Source of the DNA: Mesobacillus zeae
Lineage (GTDB): Bacteria > Bacillota > Bacilli > Bacillales > Cytobacillaceae
Assembly (NCBI RefSeq): GCF_003570705.1
Contig: NZ_QWVT01000033.1
Location: forward strand, 21,488-85,487
DNA length: 64,000 bases
Reading direction: 5' to 3'
Positions 43,384-51,921 of this stretch are shown here, one piece after another; within the stretch, counting starts at the first letter, position 1; each line of letters begins with the position of its first letter. The translations under genes were made by a program, and so were the position numbers. Below the pieces are notes generated by a model that was given only the letters and a program-made list of their open reading frames with translations, had not been told where the DNA came from and did no database searches.

Positions 43384-44451
43384 TTACTGCACCCACTCAA
43401 TCCTGAACCTTTTGCCACCTTTGATAAACGGAAGGAGGAGCCGGTCTTCTTCGATGATGCGTCCAATCACATTGACCTTAGCGTCCACCGGCAAATCCCG
43501 CTTCGTAATCTGGATTTCTCCCTGGTAACGGTCGTATCGTTCGTTGTCGACTGTAATCGAGCCAGCCGGGCGCTCGACCGTATTTTCTGGAGAGATGCCC
43601 CCAGTACCAATCGTGGCGTATAGCCGCGACTCCATCGACCGGATGACGTCCCGGGCTACGTCGGTCCTGTTTGTCTGGATCGATGCCACAGACCGCAATA
43701 ATCCCTCATCCCCGCAATGAGCCTTCGCGCGCAGCAGTATGACTCCATCACTGTATGCCGTAAACTGCCGCAGCGAATCCTCACCCAGCTCAACATCTCC
43801 AACAAGGATTTTGCCCACGCCTTCCTGTTCCTTCAAGTCCACATAGGCCGCGAAGGGAGAAGCGAAGCGATGGTCCTCAAGCGTCGGCAGCCCCTGATAG
43901 AGCGGTCCGCGCCGTTTTTCATCCCCCGGGACAAAAGCCATGACCGTCAGCCCAGCCTCAGTGATCAGCTTGTTCTGCTCATGAAAGAAATCACGGGCCA
44001 GTCCTGTTTCTGGCCTCGGGTAAAAATTATGCCAGGCTTCCGCTGCCGCAACCTTTAAACCGAGCCGCTTCATGTTTTCAAGACTCTGGGCAGTCAACGT
44101 ACTTGCATTCAGGGCAACTCGCATTTTTTGTGACAGCTCCGCGATTAGCTCGTCCTCCACGCCATAGTCGATCCGAAGGCCGGTAAGCCCCCATGAAAGA
44201 AGGCCATCAGCAGTCTCCCACGTAAAGCCCAGATGGTGCAGCGACTTGGGCGAAATATCAGCCATTAGCTCCATGCCAATCTCATTCGCAATTCCCCCAA
44301 GCTCAGCCAGCTCATCCTTGTACTTTCCCGGGTCATCCTCAGGAATATGAAGGGAAGTGAAAATGGAAGTGAAACCATGATCCTTCATTTTTCGAATATA
44401 GCCTTCCTGGCCTTTGACACTTTCGGATAAATAAACAGAAAAACCAAGCAT
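43384..44451 (-). CDS. mupG: 6-phospho-N-acetylmuramidase MupG (DUF871)
   Basis: A 355-residue TIM-barrel protein with C-terminal cyclophilin-like domain. MLGFSVYLSESVKGQEGYIR, DISPKSLHHLGF, GLRIDYGV, AEAWHNFYPRPETGLA and IGTGGISPENTVERP fit the DUF871/MupG family, which cleaves MurNAc-6-phosphate-GlcNAc in the cytoplasm during cell-wall recycling. Its position after murR, murQ and murP agrees. AAAGGAG precedes ATG 44451. A terminator-like hairpin at 44476-44519 lies in front of it, so expression may depend on readthrough or a local promoter. Confidence 0.9.
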   Translation of the reverse strand: MLGFSVYLSESVKGQEGYIRKMKDHGFTSIFTSLHIPEDDPGKYKDELAELGGIANEIGMELMADISPKSLHHLGFTWETADGLLSWGLTGLRIDYGVEDELIAELSQKMRVALNASTLTAQSLENMKRLGLKVAAAEAWHNFYPRPETGLARDFFHEQNKLITEAGLTVMAFVPGDEKRRGPLYQGLPTLEDHRFASPFAAYVDLKEQEGVGKILVGDVELGEDSLRQFTAYSDGVILLRAKAHCGDEGLLRSVASIQTNRTDVARDVIRSMESRLYATIGTGGISPENTVERPAGSITVDNERYDRYQGEIQITKRDLPVDAKVNVIGRIIEEDRLLLPFIKGGKRFRIEWVQ

Positions 44452-44475
44452 GCACGAACAACTCCTTTTAAAAAG

Positions 44476-44519
44476 TAAAAAGAAAAACTTGGCATTCCTA
44501 TAAGAGTGAAAATGCCAAG
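44476..44519 (-). terminator. Hairpin between murP and mupG
   Basis: CTTGGCATT / AATGCCAAG with a TTTTTCTTTTT tail on the minus strand, 25 bp before the mupG start. It may end the murQ-murP transcript or attenuate mupG. Confidence 0.75.
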
Positions 44520-44698
44520 CTGCATTGTTTCTATGTTTAACAAACGATTGAAAAGTACTCTCATATAAACACCAGGTGCAGGCTAGACTACTATTTTTTT
44601 AAATAAGAAGAGCCAGATACAGGCCGGACCGCTGTTTGTCGAAAAAGGAGCCCGGCGCTTTACCTTAGTCAACCGCTTACATTTTGGCGTGATCTGAA

Positions 44699-46072
44699 TT
44701 AAATATTATCGGCCATTTCCTCTTTGAACCCGAACAGGTAGGTGAAGATGAAGCCTGCAATATAAGCGATCAAAATTCCAAGCAGGTACATAACGTATTT
44801 GTTATCGACGATGAGCGGCGTGAGCGACAGCCCGGAAACACCGATTCCGCCGGCAGCCGTTTTCATGACAGCCTGGAATGCGCCGCCGACTGCTGCTCCG
44901 AGACAGGCGGTGATGAACGGTCTACCAAGCGGGAGTGTTACCCCGTAAAGCAAAGGTTCGCCAATTCCTAGGAAGCCGACAGGGAGTCCGCCCTTGATAA
45001 TATTGCGGAGCCTTTTGTTTTTTGTTTTTGCAAAAATTGCAATCGCTGCTCCAACTTGGCCAGCACCAGCCATCGCTAGTACAGGGAGAAGCGGTGTGCT
45101 GCCAAGTGAGTTGATCAGTTCCATGTGGATCGGAGTCAGGCCGTGATGCAGTCCAACCATGACGAGCGGCAGGAAGAATCCGGCAAGCAGCGCACCTGCA
45201 ACGATTCCGCCTACATCAAGAATGCTCTTGATGGCGGATGTAATGCCATCGGAAAGGATACCGGCAACCGGCTGGATGACAACAAGCGAGAGCGTCCCAA
45301 CAATCAGTAAAGTAAATAATGGAGTGAAAATAATATCAATAGAGTTCGGCATACCTTTTCTTATTTGTTTTTCAACAACTGCCATGAGCCATGCGGCAAA
45401 CATGACGCCGAATAATCCGCCCCGGCCCGGTACGAGCGCTTCGCCAAACAGTTGGATATCTACAAGGGCAGGATTGAATAAAATAATACCCGCAATCGCA
45501 CCAAGTACTGGTGTTCCGCCAAATTCTTTCGCTGTGTTCCAGCCGACAAGGATAGCGAGCGAGCCGAAAACCGCTCCGCCAATCAACAGCAGGATTTGCA
45601 TCCACGTGGTCGTCGGGTCAACCCCGGCATTTTTCGCGAAGTTGGCGGCACCGTTGATGATACCTGACGCGACAAGACCTGGAATCAGCGGGATAAAAAT
45701 GCTGCCGATTTTGCGGAGCAGATTTTTCACAGGAGAGTTGTTTTTCTTCTTAATGCCCGCTTTCGTCTGTTCTGCTTTTTCGGAAAAGCCAGGCTCGCAG
45801 TCATCCGCTGCCTCGCCAATTTTGAGTCCTGTAACTTTGCTCATTTCATCTGCTACTTTATTGACTGTTCCCGGACCGACGACGATTTGGAGCGTATCAT
45901 CCTCGATAACCCCCATCACCCCGTCGATATTTTTCAAAGAAGTGATGTTTGCTTTGGTATTATCCCTCAGGCTGAGACGGACGCGCGTCATGCAGTGGGC
46001 AAGGCTTCTGATATTGTCTTTTCCGCCAATTTGCTCAAGAATCTCGTGGGCCAAGCGTTGCTCTTTCTTCAT
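44699..46072 (-). CDS. murP: PTS N-acetylmuramic acid transporter subunit IIBC (MurP)
   Basis: A 457-residue EIIBC of the glucose/sucrose superfamily. The IIB domain holds the phosphorylated cysteine in SLAHCMTRVRLSL (residue ~27). The IIC domain, from ~115, has ten or so helices with GSIFIPLIPGLVASGIINGA, GWNTAKEFGGTPVLGAI, GLHHGLTPIH and GGLPVGFLGIGEPLLYG. It imports MurNAc or MurNAc-GlcNAc as 6-phosphates; a separate IIA protein must be supplied in trans. It lies 12 bp after murQ on the minus strand. Confidence 0.9.
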   Translation of the reverse strand: MKKEQRLAHEILEQIGGKDNIRSLAHCMTRVRLSLRDNTKANITSLKNIDGVMGVIEDDTLQIVVGPGTVNKVADEMSKVTGLKIGEAADDCEPGFSEKAEQTKAGIKKKNNSPVKNLLRKIGSIFIPLIPGLVASGIINGAANFAKNAGVDPTTTWMQILLLIGGAVFGSLAILVGWNTAKEFGGTPVLGAIAGIILFNPALVDIQLFGEALVPGRGGLFGVMFAAWLMAVVEKQIRKGMPNSIDIIFTPLFTLLIVGTLSLVVIQPVAGILSDGITSAIKSILDVGGIVAGALLAGFFLPLVMVGLHHGLTPIHMELINSLGSTPLLPVLAMAGAGQVGAAIAIFAKTKNKRLRNIIKGGLPVGFLGIGEPLLYGVTLPLGRPFITACLGAAVGGAFQAVMKTAAGGIGVSGLSLTPLIVDNKYVMYLLGILIAYIAGFIFTYLFGFKEEMADNI

Positions 46073-46084
46073 TGTATTTCCCCC

Positions 46085-46969
46085 CTATAAAGCTTTTCTG
46101 ATAAACCCGTTGGAGCTTTCAAGCTTGGTTTGTGCTTCTTCATATGTGCACTGCAAGAGGACCATAAGGATGGCAGCTTTTGCATTGCCATGCGCTTTTT
46201 CATATGCTTCGGCCGCTGTTTCGTAATCTGTTTCCGCTGCCTGCATGATGATCCTTTTTGCGCGTTCCACCAATTTTTTGTTCGTTGGCTGGACATCAAC
46301 CATAAGGTTTTTGTATACCTTGCCGATGCCAATCATCGAAGCGGTTGAAATCATGTTGAGGACAAGCTTTTGAGCCGTTCCTGCTTTTAGCCTGGTAGAG
46401 CCCGTCAGGATTTCCGCTCCGGTTTCGACTTCGATGGCAAGATCTGCATATTTGCCGATTTCCGAGTTCTTATTACAGCTTATGCTGATTGTTTTAGCAT
46501 TTTGCATTTTGGCGAATTTCAGCGCGCCGATGACGTATGGAGTTCGGCCGCTTGCAGCAATGCCGATGATGGTATCATTTTCGTTGACTGCTATTTTAGC
46601 CAAGTCTTCTTCTCCGAGCGCTTCGCTGTCTTCGGCGCCTTCGACTGCTTTTGTGAACGCTTTCATTCCTCCGGCTAAAAAACCATTGACCATTTCTTCG
46701 GGAGATCCAAATGTCGGCATGCATTCAACGGCATCAAGCACGCCAAGCCTTCCGCTAGTTCCTGCGCCAAGATAGATCAGCCTGCCTTTTTTTTGAAAAG
46801 TATCTATGACGGTGCGGACCGCTTGTTCAATCGTGGAGAGTTCTTTCGATATTGCAACAGGGACAGTTTGATCTTCCTCATTCATGACGGTTAAAATTTC
46901 TTTGACTGTCATGGTGTCGAGGTTCATTGTATGGTCATTTCTTTTTTCAGTCGTCAATTTATCGAGCAT
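46085..46969 (-). CDS. murQ: N-acetylmuramic acid 6-phosphate etherase
   Basis: A 294-residue SIS-domain enzyme that removes lactate from MurNAc-6-phosphate to give GlcNAc-6-phosphate. The signature LGAGTSGRLGVLDAVECMP and GIAASGRTPYV are intact, with the helical tail seen in MurQ (ETAAEAYEKAHGNAKAAILM). AAAGGGTGG precedes ATG 46969. First gene of the murQ-murP unit behind a sigma-A promoter at 47018-47045. Confidence 0.95.
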   Translation of the reverse strand: MLDKLTTEKRNDHTMNLDTMTVKEILTVMNEEDQTVPVAISKELSTIEQAVRTVIDTFQKKGRLIYLGAGTSGRLGVLDAVECMPTFGSPEEMVNGFLAGGMKAFTKAVEGAEDSEALGEEDLAKIAVNENDTIIGIAASGRTPYVIGALKFAKMQNAKTISISCNKNSEIGKYADLAIEVETGAEILTGSTRLKAGTAQKLVLNMISTASMIGIGKVYKNLMVDVQPTNKKLVERAKRIIMQAAETDYETAAEAYEKAHGNAKAAILMVLLQCTYEEAQTKLESSNGFIRKAL

Positions 46970-47017
46970 CTAACCACCCTTTTTCATTTGTCTTAATTTA
47001 GTTTGCCTTACACCTCT

Positions 47018-47078
47018 ATTGTAAGTGGTTGAAATAAAAAGTCAACAATATTTAATATATATGTGAATTTTTATTTCA
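47018..47078 (-). promoter_or_regulatory. murQ promoter with candidate MurR operator
   Basis: On the minus strand TTGACT (47040-47045), a 16-bp spacer and TACAAT (47018-47023). An 11-bp inverted repeat, TGAAATAAAAA at 47030-47040 and TTTTTATTTCA at 47068-47078, brackets the -35 region, as expected for an RpiR-type repressor site. Confidence 0.65.
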
Positions 47079-47090
47079 TATGTGAAAAAA

Positions 47091-47129
47091 ATTAAAAAAA
47101 TAAAGAGGAAGGGTTGCGAATCCTTCCTC
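47091..47129 (-). terminator. Terminator of murR
   Basis: GAGGAAGG / CCTTCCTC stem and an interrupted T tract on the minus strand. Confidence 0.8.
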
Positions 47130-47211
47130 GAGATGTATTTCAATTTTTTTTCTAAGGGGGAGAGAATTTTCTTCAATTGGGCTAGCGGGTGATCTACCCG
47201 TTATGTGGATC

Positions 47212-48060
47212 TTAGCGCCGAAGCTTTATTACTTCGCTTCGTGCTTCGTGGTAGTGCTCGACCACTTTTTCGCCGACTTTGTTAAACGTGCTTAAGTAGA
47301 GGGTGTCGATGATATTGAGCTGAGTCATTCTTGATGAAATGGTGCCAATCCGGTAGTCCTGTTCGACGATAGGAGTGCACAGGCGGATCGTCGCCATTTT
47401 GTAGAGTGGTGATTTGTCGAGATTCGTAATCGCAATGACGATGGCACCTTTAGCTTTGGCGAATTCAGCGAGTTCCAGGACGTCCTTTGTTTTCCCGGAC
47501 GTGCTGATCGCAAAGAAGATGTCCTTTGGAGTCAGGTAGGGAATAAAGCTCAACATATAGTGGAAATCATGTGCCAAAATGGAATGATAGCCAAGCCGCG
47601 TGAATTTGTAGTGGGCGTCGTACGCAGCGGTTGCTGATCCGCCGACACCGTAGAACACGAGACGCGATGCGCCATGGATGGCATCCACAGCTTTTTCGAG
47701 TTCCTTGCGGTCGAGGGACGAAAGCGATGATTCAATGGCGGCCTTATTGGCATACGTAACTTTGTGGAACAAGTCGTATGGGGAATCCTTTTTCTCGAGG
47801 ATGGAGAAGTCGGTTACATTAGATTCCGACATTGTATTGTATTTGACCAGCTCCAGCTTGAACAGCTTGAAGCTGCCCATGCCAATTGACTTGCAGAACC
47901 GGACGACGCTTGCTTCGCTGACGCCCGTTTTTTTTGATAGGTCCTTGGTCGTCATATTTGGGATAAATTCAGGGTTTTCGATGATGTACTGGCCAATCAT
48001 CCTTTCAGCCTCTGAGAGGTTGTCCAGCTCTTTCTCAATCCTTGCCAACAACGTATTCAT
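47212..48060 (-). CDS. murR: RpiR-family regulator MurR
   Basis: A 282-residue regulator with N-terminal HTH (LSKKTGVSEASVVRFCKSIG at ~45-65) and C-terminal SIS sugar-phosphate domain (RLVFYGVGGSATAAYDAHYK, FAISTSGKTKDVLELAEFAK). MurR regulates MurNAc use and senses MurNAc-6-phosphate. Start ATG 48060 follows GGAGG; a TTG six codons earlier overlaps the ribosome site and is rejected. It lies directly upstream of murQ on the same strand, separated by its own terminator. Confidence 0.88.
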   Translation of the reverse strand: MNTLLARIEKELDNLSEAERMIGQYIIENPEFIPNMTTKDLSKKTGVSEASVVRFCKSIGMGSFKLFKLELVKYNTMSESNVTDFSILEKKDSPYDLFHKVTYANKAAIESSLSSLDRKELEKAVDAIHGASRLVFYGVGGSATAAYDAHYKFTRLGYHSILAHDFHYMLSFIPYLTPKDIFFAISTSGKTKDVLELAEFAKAKGAIVIAITNLDKSPLYKMATIRLCTPIVEQDYRIGTISSRMTQLNIIDTLYLSTFNKVGEKVVEHYHEARSEVIKLRR

Positions 48061-48172
48061 AATTCCAGCCTCCAACACTAAACAATCTACCTACATAATA
48101 GGGGCAAACTGGCAATCCGGCAAGGGAAAGGGAGGGAAATGGGCGCGCATTACCATGGCGAAGGAGTGAAGT

Positions 48173-48222
48173 GTGCCTGACCCCCGGTGCGTTACCACGG
48201 TAACGCACCGGGGGTCAGGCAC
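48173..48222. repeat. Perfect 24-bp inverted repeat made of two interspersed-repeat copies
   Basis: Arms 48173-48196 and 48199-48222 (GTGCCTGACCCCCGGTGCGT...) are exact reverse complements with a 2-nt centre. Two more partial, inverted copies follow at 48236-48262 and 48281-48305. Confidence 0.92.
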
Positions 48223-48418
48223 TGTTTAGTGCTTTAGCGAAGTGGGGGTCAGGCACTGTTTAAAGGCACCGTTTAATGGTTTAATACACCACCGCGCCGG
48301 GGGTTTATTGTGTTAAAGTGCATCCGCTTTTCTTTAATTCTAAACTTTTTAAAGGAAGTATGTATAGAAGGTGCCTATATTGGTAATTATATAGATACCA
48401 AGTGTTTTCCCCCTTTTT

Positions 48419-48446
48419 AACCGCCTGACTCAGGTGGTTTTTTTTT
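48419..48446 (+). terminator. Orphan plus-strand terminator
   Basis: ACCGCCT / AGGTGGT stem with eight or more T. No plus-strand gene precedes it; a short untranslated transcript is possible. Confidence 0.6.
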
Positions 48447-48773
48447 GCCCTTTTAACAGCACTGAACTGATATTCTCTATTTTTATTCGAAAAAGGCTAC
48501 GTCTCCAAGTCCGCCGGCTGGGGCCTTACGCCAAGTCAAATCCATTTCTTGTCAGTCTCCCAAGTCTATTGCAGCCCAGCTAAGCCTCGTCCCGGTTCCT
48601 TTCTCTCTAATCCAATCACATCCCAGCCAACCCAATCCAATCCCTTACCGCAGAGTTTGCACAGCATCTGGTTTTTCCATGCGGCGTGGCCGTGCGAATT
48701 TGTACCACTGCCAACAGAGCAGAGCAATTAACACCAAATCCTCGGCAGTTTTGCCTACCTGTGAACGCAAGGA

Positions 48774-48806
48774 AAATAAAAAGGCCCTCCCGAAAAGTAG
48801 GAGGGC
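48774..48806 (-). terminator. Terminator of the 246-aa secreted-protein gene
   Basis: GCCCTCC / GGAGGGC stem with T-rich tail on the minus strand. Confidence 0.85.
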
Positions 48807-48814
48807 GTTCTCGT

Positions 48815-49555
48815 TTACCAAGAAACAGTGATGCGGCCTTCTTCGTTCATATAGATGGAATATCCTGAACCATCAGGTGCCACGCCAACTTTGACGGGCT
48901 GTCCGGTGCTGGCTACAGTCCTGATTCCTTCGGAAATGGCACTTGCCATATCGCCTTCGGTTGCAAACAGGTCACAAAGAAGGTCTGTGTATTCCGGTGC
49001 TGCTGCTGTATATCCAACACTGAGCAAGACGATTGGAGTCTTGTTTTTTATAATGGCAAATACATCAGATTCCTTAACGCCGTAAAGCTTTGCACCGTAT
49101 TTTTTTGCTGCGTTGATCCATACTGAGAATTTTTCCGTATCAGTGATCGGTACGAAAGTGCTGCCATCAATAATGATGCTTTCGTCAGGCTGAGGTGTCA
49201 CAGCCTTTTTTTCTGGTGCAGCAGGCACATTGGTTTCGGCAGGAGGAGTGCTAGGTTTATTATATTGTTCGTTATTTTGTATGACTGCAGGTTGATTGCT
49301 TGGAATAGTTTCTGTATTTTTTGGCTGTGCGGCAGGAGCGGCAGGTTTTTCGGTATGTTGCTTTTCAACATTTGTGACTTTAGGGACAGATTCCTGGGTA
49401 GCTTGCGTTTGCTTTAATGCTGGTGCGGCTAATTCACGTTTCGGCTGTTCAGCGGCATGTGCACTTGAATCAATTTGCATCGTTGCATACCCTGCGCCGC
49501 CGGTTGTGATCATTACACCCAATAAAATTCCCATCATTTTTGCCTGCTTTTTCAT
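48815..49555 (-). CDS. Secreted or anchored protein of unknown function with Pro/Gln-rich linker
   Basis: A 246-residue protein. N-terminal signal or anchor (MKKQAKMMGILLGVMITTGG, cleavage possible after SSAHA). Residues ~35-125 are a low-complexity linker rich in Ala, Pro, Gln, Glu and Asn (KPAAPAAQPKNTETIPSNQP). The last ~115 residues form a compact domain: IIIDGSTFVPITDTEKFSVW, KKYGAKLYGVKESDVFAIIK, ISEGIRTVASTGQPVKVGVA and NEEGRITVSW. I do not recognise this domain. ATG 49555 has GGAG eight bases upstream and is preferred over ATG 49564. Single gene. Confidence 0.75.
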   Translation of the reverse strand: MKKQAKMMGILLGVMITTGGAGYATMQIDSSAHAAEQPKRELAAPALKQTQATQESVPKVTNVEKQHTEKPAAPAAQPKNTETIPSNQPAVIQNNEQYNKPSTPPAETNVPAAPEKKAVTPQPDESIIIDGSTFVPITDTEKFSVWINAAKKYGAKLYGVKESDVFAIIKNKTPIVLLSVGYTAAAPEYTDLLCDLFATEGDMASAISEGIRTVASTGQPVKVGVAPDGSGYSIYMNEEGRITVSW

Positions 49556-49879
49556 TTCATTCACTCCTGTTTAAGTTATTCACTAATAAGACGTTTGAAT
49601 CGATAGGAAGTTGCATTTTTTTCTAAAAATATTTCATTTACATTACAAAAATATTTCGTTGGTGTCATATAAGATGAGGAAAGGGCGTGTCATATGGGGG
49701 AAATTGGTTTTTGATAGGAGATATAAAAGAAGAAGTTTTTTTAAAGATGATTTGAAAACAGGTGAAACTTTCCTCGAATTTACATTGATATTCCTTCTTA
49801 GTTCCGGTATTATAACAACATAAGCTGCGTTGTACGTAATCATAATAAAGTTTTAACCTTTAAGCTGTAACAGGGAGTT

Positions 49880-50058
49880 TTAATTGGAACCGGAATGACA
49901 GGCCTTCGTCCATTTGGACATGGAGGACATGCAGAAAAGTTCCTGCGAACACCCACTTTGAGGAGTGGTGGTTTAAAACTTTCTTATAATCCATTACGGC
50001 AAATGCGGCTCCATTAAGACCAGCCAAGCCAGTTCCCAATGGGGAGCTGGCTTTTTAA
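49880..50058 (+). ncRNA. Candidate structured RNA with its own terminator, class unknown
   Basis: Between two minus-strand genes the plus strand shows long-range pairing TTAATTGGAACCG (49880-49892) with CGGCTCCATTAA (50006-50017), inner hairpins GTCCATTTGGAC and CACCCACT/AGTGGTG, and then a strong terminator (AGCCAGTTCCC / GGGGAGCTGGCT, 50027-50052, T5). No gene follows, so it would be a stand-alone RNA. I could not match it to a riboswitch or 6S-type consensus by eye. Confidence 0.45.
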
Positions 50059-50086
50059 TTTTGGTGAGGTAAAGCCCCACCTCATG

Positions 50087-50220
50087 AAAGGGTGCCTGAC
50101 CCCCAGTGCGGTGAACCGAAGAAGTATCACTCCACCAAAGGGTGCCTGACCCCCAGTACGGTGAACCGATGAAGTATCACTCCACCAAAGGGTGCCTGAC
50201 CCCCGGTGCGTTAAAGTACT
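50087..50220 (+). repeat. Tandem array of the interspersed repeat, 50-bp period (3 units)
   Basis: Units start at 50087, 50137 and 50187; each begins AAAGGGTGCCTGACCCCC, and the first two continue with GGTGAACCGA and AAGTATCACTCCACC. Confidence 0.92.
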
Positions 50221-50278
50221 GAAATATGACTAACCAACGCCGTCTGCCGCCCCTAAAAACATACTCGCTATTTTTCTA

Positions 50279-51595
50279 TCAATAAACGAAAAGCATCAAA
50301 ATGGTCGTCACAAGACCTACCCAAATGCTTAAAAGCATGCAGTAGCCCATGATATGGCGGATATGGAGACGTGCGACAGCCAGGATTGGCAGTGCCCAGA
50401 AAGGCTGGATTAGATTGGTCCACGCATCGCCCCAGCCAACAGCCATAGCAGTCACTCCTGGGTCCACCCCAAGCTCAATTCCCGCGGGCACCTGAAGTGG
50501 CCCTTGTAAAGCCCATTGGCCTCCGCCTGAAGGAGCCAAAATGTTTACGAGCCCTGCCGCCCAATAAGTGAAGATATCAAAGGTATCCTTGCTCGCAACC
50601 GAGGTGATCCCATTCACGATACTTGCCCCAAGTCCTGAACTGCCCAACATTCCAATGATTCCTGCATAAAACGGAAATTGAAGGATAATGGGTGAAATAG
50701 CAGCAGCCGACTCTTTAAAAGCATTGGCATATCCATAAAGGGATTTATGCAGGATAAGTCCTAATGAAAGAAAGGTAAGGTTAATGATATTTAAATCCAA
50801 ATCTCTTCCATTTGTAAATTCGAGTAATACATATACTGCTCCAATTAAACCAGTAATAATCCCGAGAAATGGGGCGCGTTCCAGTCTGCCGGCAGGTGTA
50901 TCTGGCAAACTGTCTATGCTAGCCTCATCACCTTGCTTCCTTAAAGGAGCTTTGTAGGGAATGATCTCTTTTTTTGGAGCCATCATCATGATAAAAATAG
51001 GAATGGTAACCAAAAGTGCAACGAGAATGGCTATTGTCCCAGGGTGAAAAATGGTTTGCGAAGTAGGGATTACACCCATTATGTCCTCAAGGAAGTGCCC
51101 TTTGGTCGCCACTGTCAATCCGATCGTACTGGATAATCCCGCTGTGTATAAAACGGTAGGAGTATACGCGGAAGCAACTAAAAGAGGGAAGTGGGCATCC
51201 GGGTTTCTTTTTCCAACTTCGCGAGCAACAATGGAGCCGACCACGACAGCGAGGCCCCAATTGATATAATAGGCCGCAGCGGATACTAAAAAGGTTAAGA
51301 CATATGCTTGGTTGGCCGTTTTAGCCTTTGCAGCCACCGACTCAAGCAAACGCTGGATAACGGGGACTGCTGCCAGGGTCATTCCGGTCATTAGGAGTAA
51401 AATCATTTGCATTGTAAAAGGGAGATACACCCAAAAGCCATCACCAAAAGATTTGATTAATTTTGCTGGTTCAGAGGGATTCATCATAGTCCCAATTATG
51501 AACACACCAAGGGTCATCAGCACAGCAATCACAAAAGCATCCGGTAAATACTTCTCCACAACTCTTGAAAAGCGGCTAGCAATCCTGTTCAGCAT
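50279..51595 (-). CDS. Short-chain fatty acid transporter family protein (AtoE)
   Basis: A 438-residue membrane protein with about twelve helices. KYLPDAFVIAVLMTLGVFII, WVYLPFTMQMILLLMTGMTL, YYINWGLAVVVGSIVAREVG and the conserved NILAPSGGGQWALQGPLQVP are typical of the AtoE/YjiH-related short-chain fatty acid uptake family. No beta-oxidation or CoA-transferase genes are adjacent, so the substrate is unconfirmed. ATG 51595 follows AGGGAG; a GTG six bases earlier is less likely. Repeat arrays lie on both sides. Confidence 0.87.
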   Translation of the reverse strand: MLNRIASRFSRVVEKYLPDAFVIAVLMTLGVFIIGTMMNPSEPAKLIKSFGDGFWVYLPFTMQMILLLMTGMTLAAVPVIQRLLESVAAKAKTANQAYVLTFLVSAAAYYINWGLAVVVGSIVAREVGKRNPDAHFPLLVASAYTPTVLYTAGLSSTIGLTVATKGHFLEDIMGVIPTSQTIFHPGTIAILVALLVTIPIFIMMMAPKKEIIPYKAPLRKQGDEASIDSLPDTPAGRLERAPFLGIITGLIGAVYVLLEFTNGRDLDLNIINLTFLSLGLILHKSLYGYANAFKESAAAISPIILQFPFYAGIIGMLGSSGLGASIVNGITSVASKDTFDIFTYWAAGLVNILAPSGGGQWALQGPLQVPAGIELGVDPGVTAMAVGWGDAWTNLIQPFWALPILAVARLHIRHIMGYCMLLSIWVGLVTTILMLFVY

Positions 51596-51921
51596 AAGCA
51601 CTCTCCCTTAAATTAAGTTAGTACATGCTATGGAAAAAACAATAAAGAAATGCCACTTTAACACACCACTCCCCAAACGCGTGCCTGACCCCCAGTGCGG
51701 TGAATCGATGAAGCGCCACCCCACGACAGCGTGCCTGACCCCCAGTGCGGTGGTGTGTTAAAGTGGAGCTCTCCACCCCCTAATCAATACATGCACTGCT
51801 GCAAAACACTTTTCACCTATTGAAAGGGGGGAACTTTGCGAGTTTCTCATTTTCTAATAGTGAAAATAGTCTATAATTATACATGAATAGAAATCATTAG
51901 GTGAATCCGAGGTGTTCCCTT
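51596..51921. other. Intergenic region with repeats
   Basis: Two 50-bp-spaced copies of the interspersed repeat at 51680-51770, then AT-rich DNA leading to the next gene. Nothing else is seen. Confidence 0.6.
51680..51770 (+). repeat. Two interspersed-repeat units, 50-bp period
   Basis: GTGCCTGACCCCCAGTGCGG occurs at 51681 and again at 51731. Confidence 0.9.

Larger units (their letters stand above)
48061..48814. other. Repeat-filled intergenic region
   Basis: 754 bp without a supported gene. Contains four GTGCCTGACCCCC-type repeats at 48173-48305, a plus-strand terminator at 48419-48446 with no gene before it, a pyrimidine-rich stretch at 48540-48660, and the terminator of the next gene. 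Confidence 0.6.

Noticed and set aside
45159..46226. Long plus-strand open frame (355 codons) opposite murP and murQ
   Set aside because: It is antisense to two clear genes with conserved motifs; the open frame follows from their codon bias and has no ribosome site or recognisable domain.
49880..50058. Assignment of the RNA candidate as 6S RNA or a known riboswitch
   Set aside because: No consensus core of the common classes could be matched by eye, and no downstream gene exists for a riboswitch.
50087..50220. CRISPR array
   Set aside because: The 50-bp units are similar along their whole length; there are no variable spacers.
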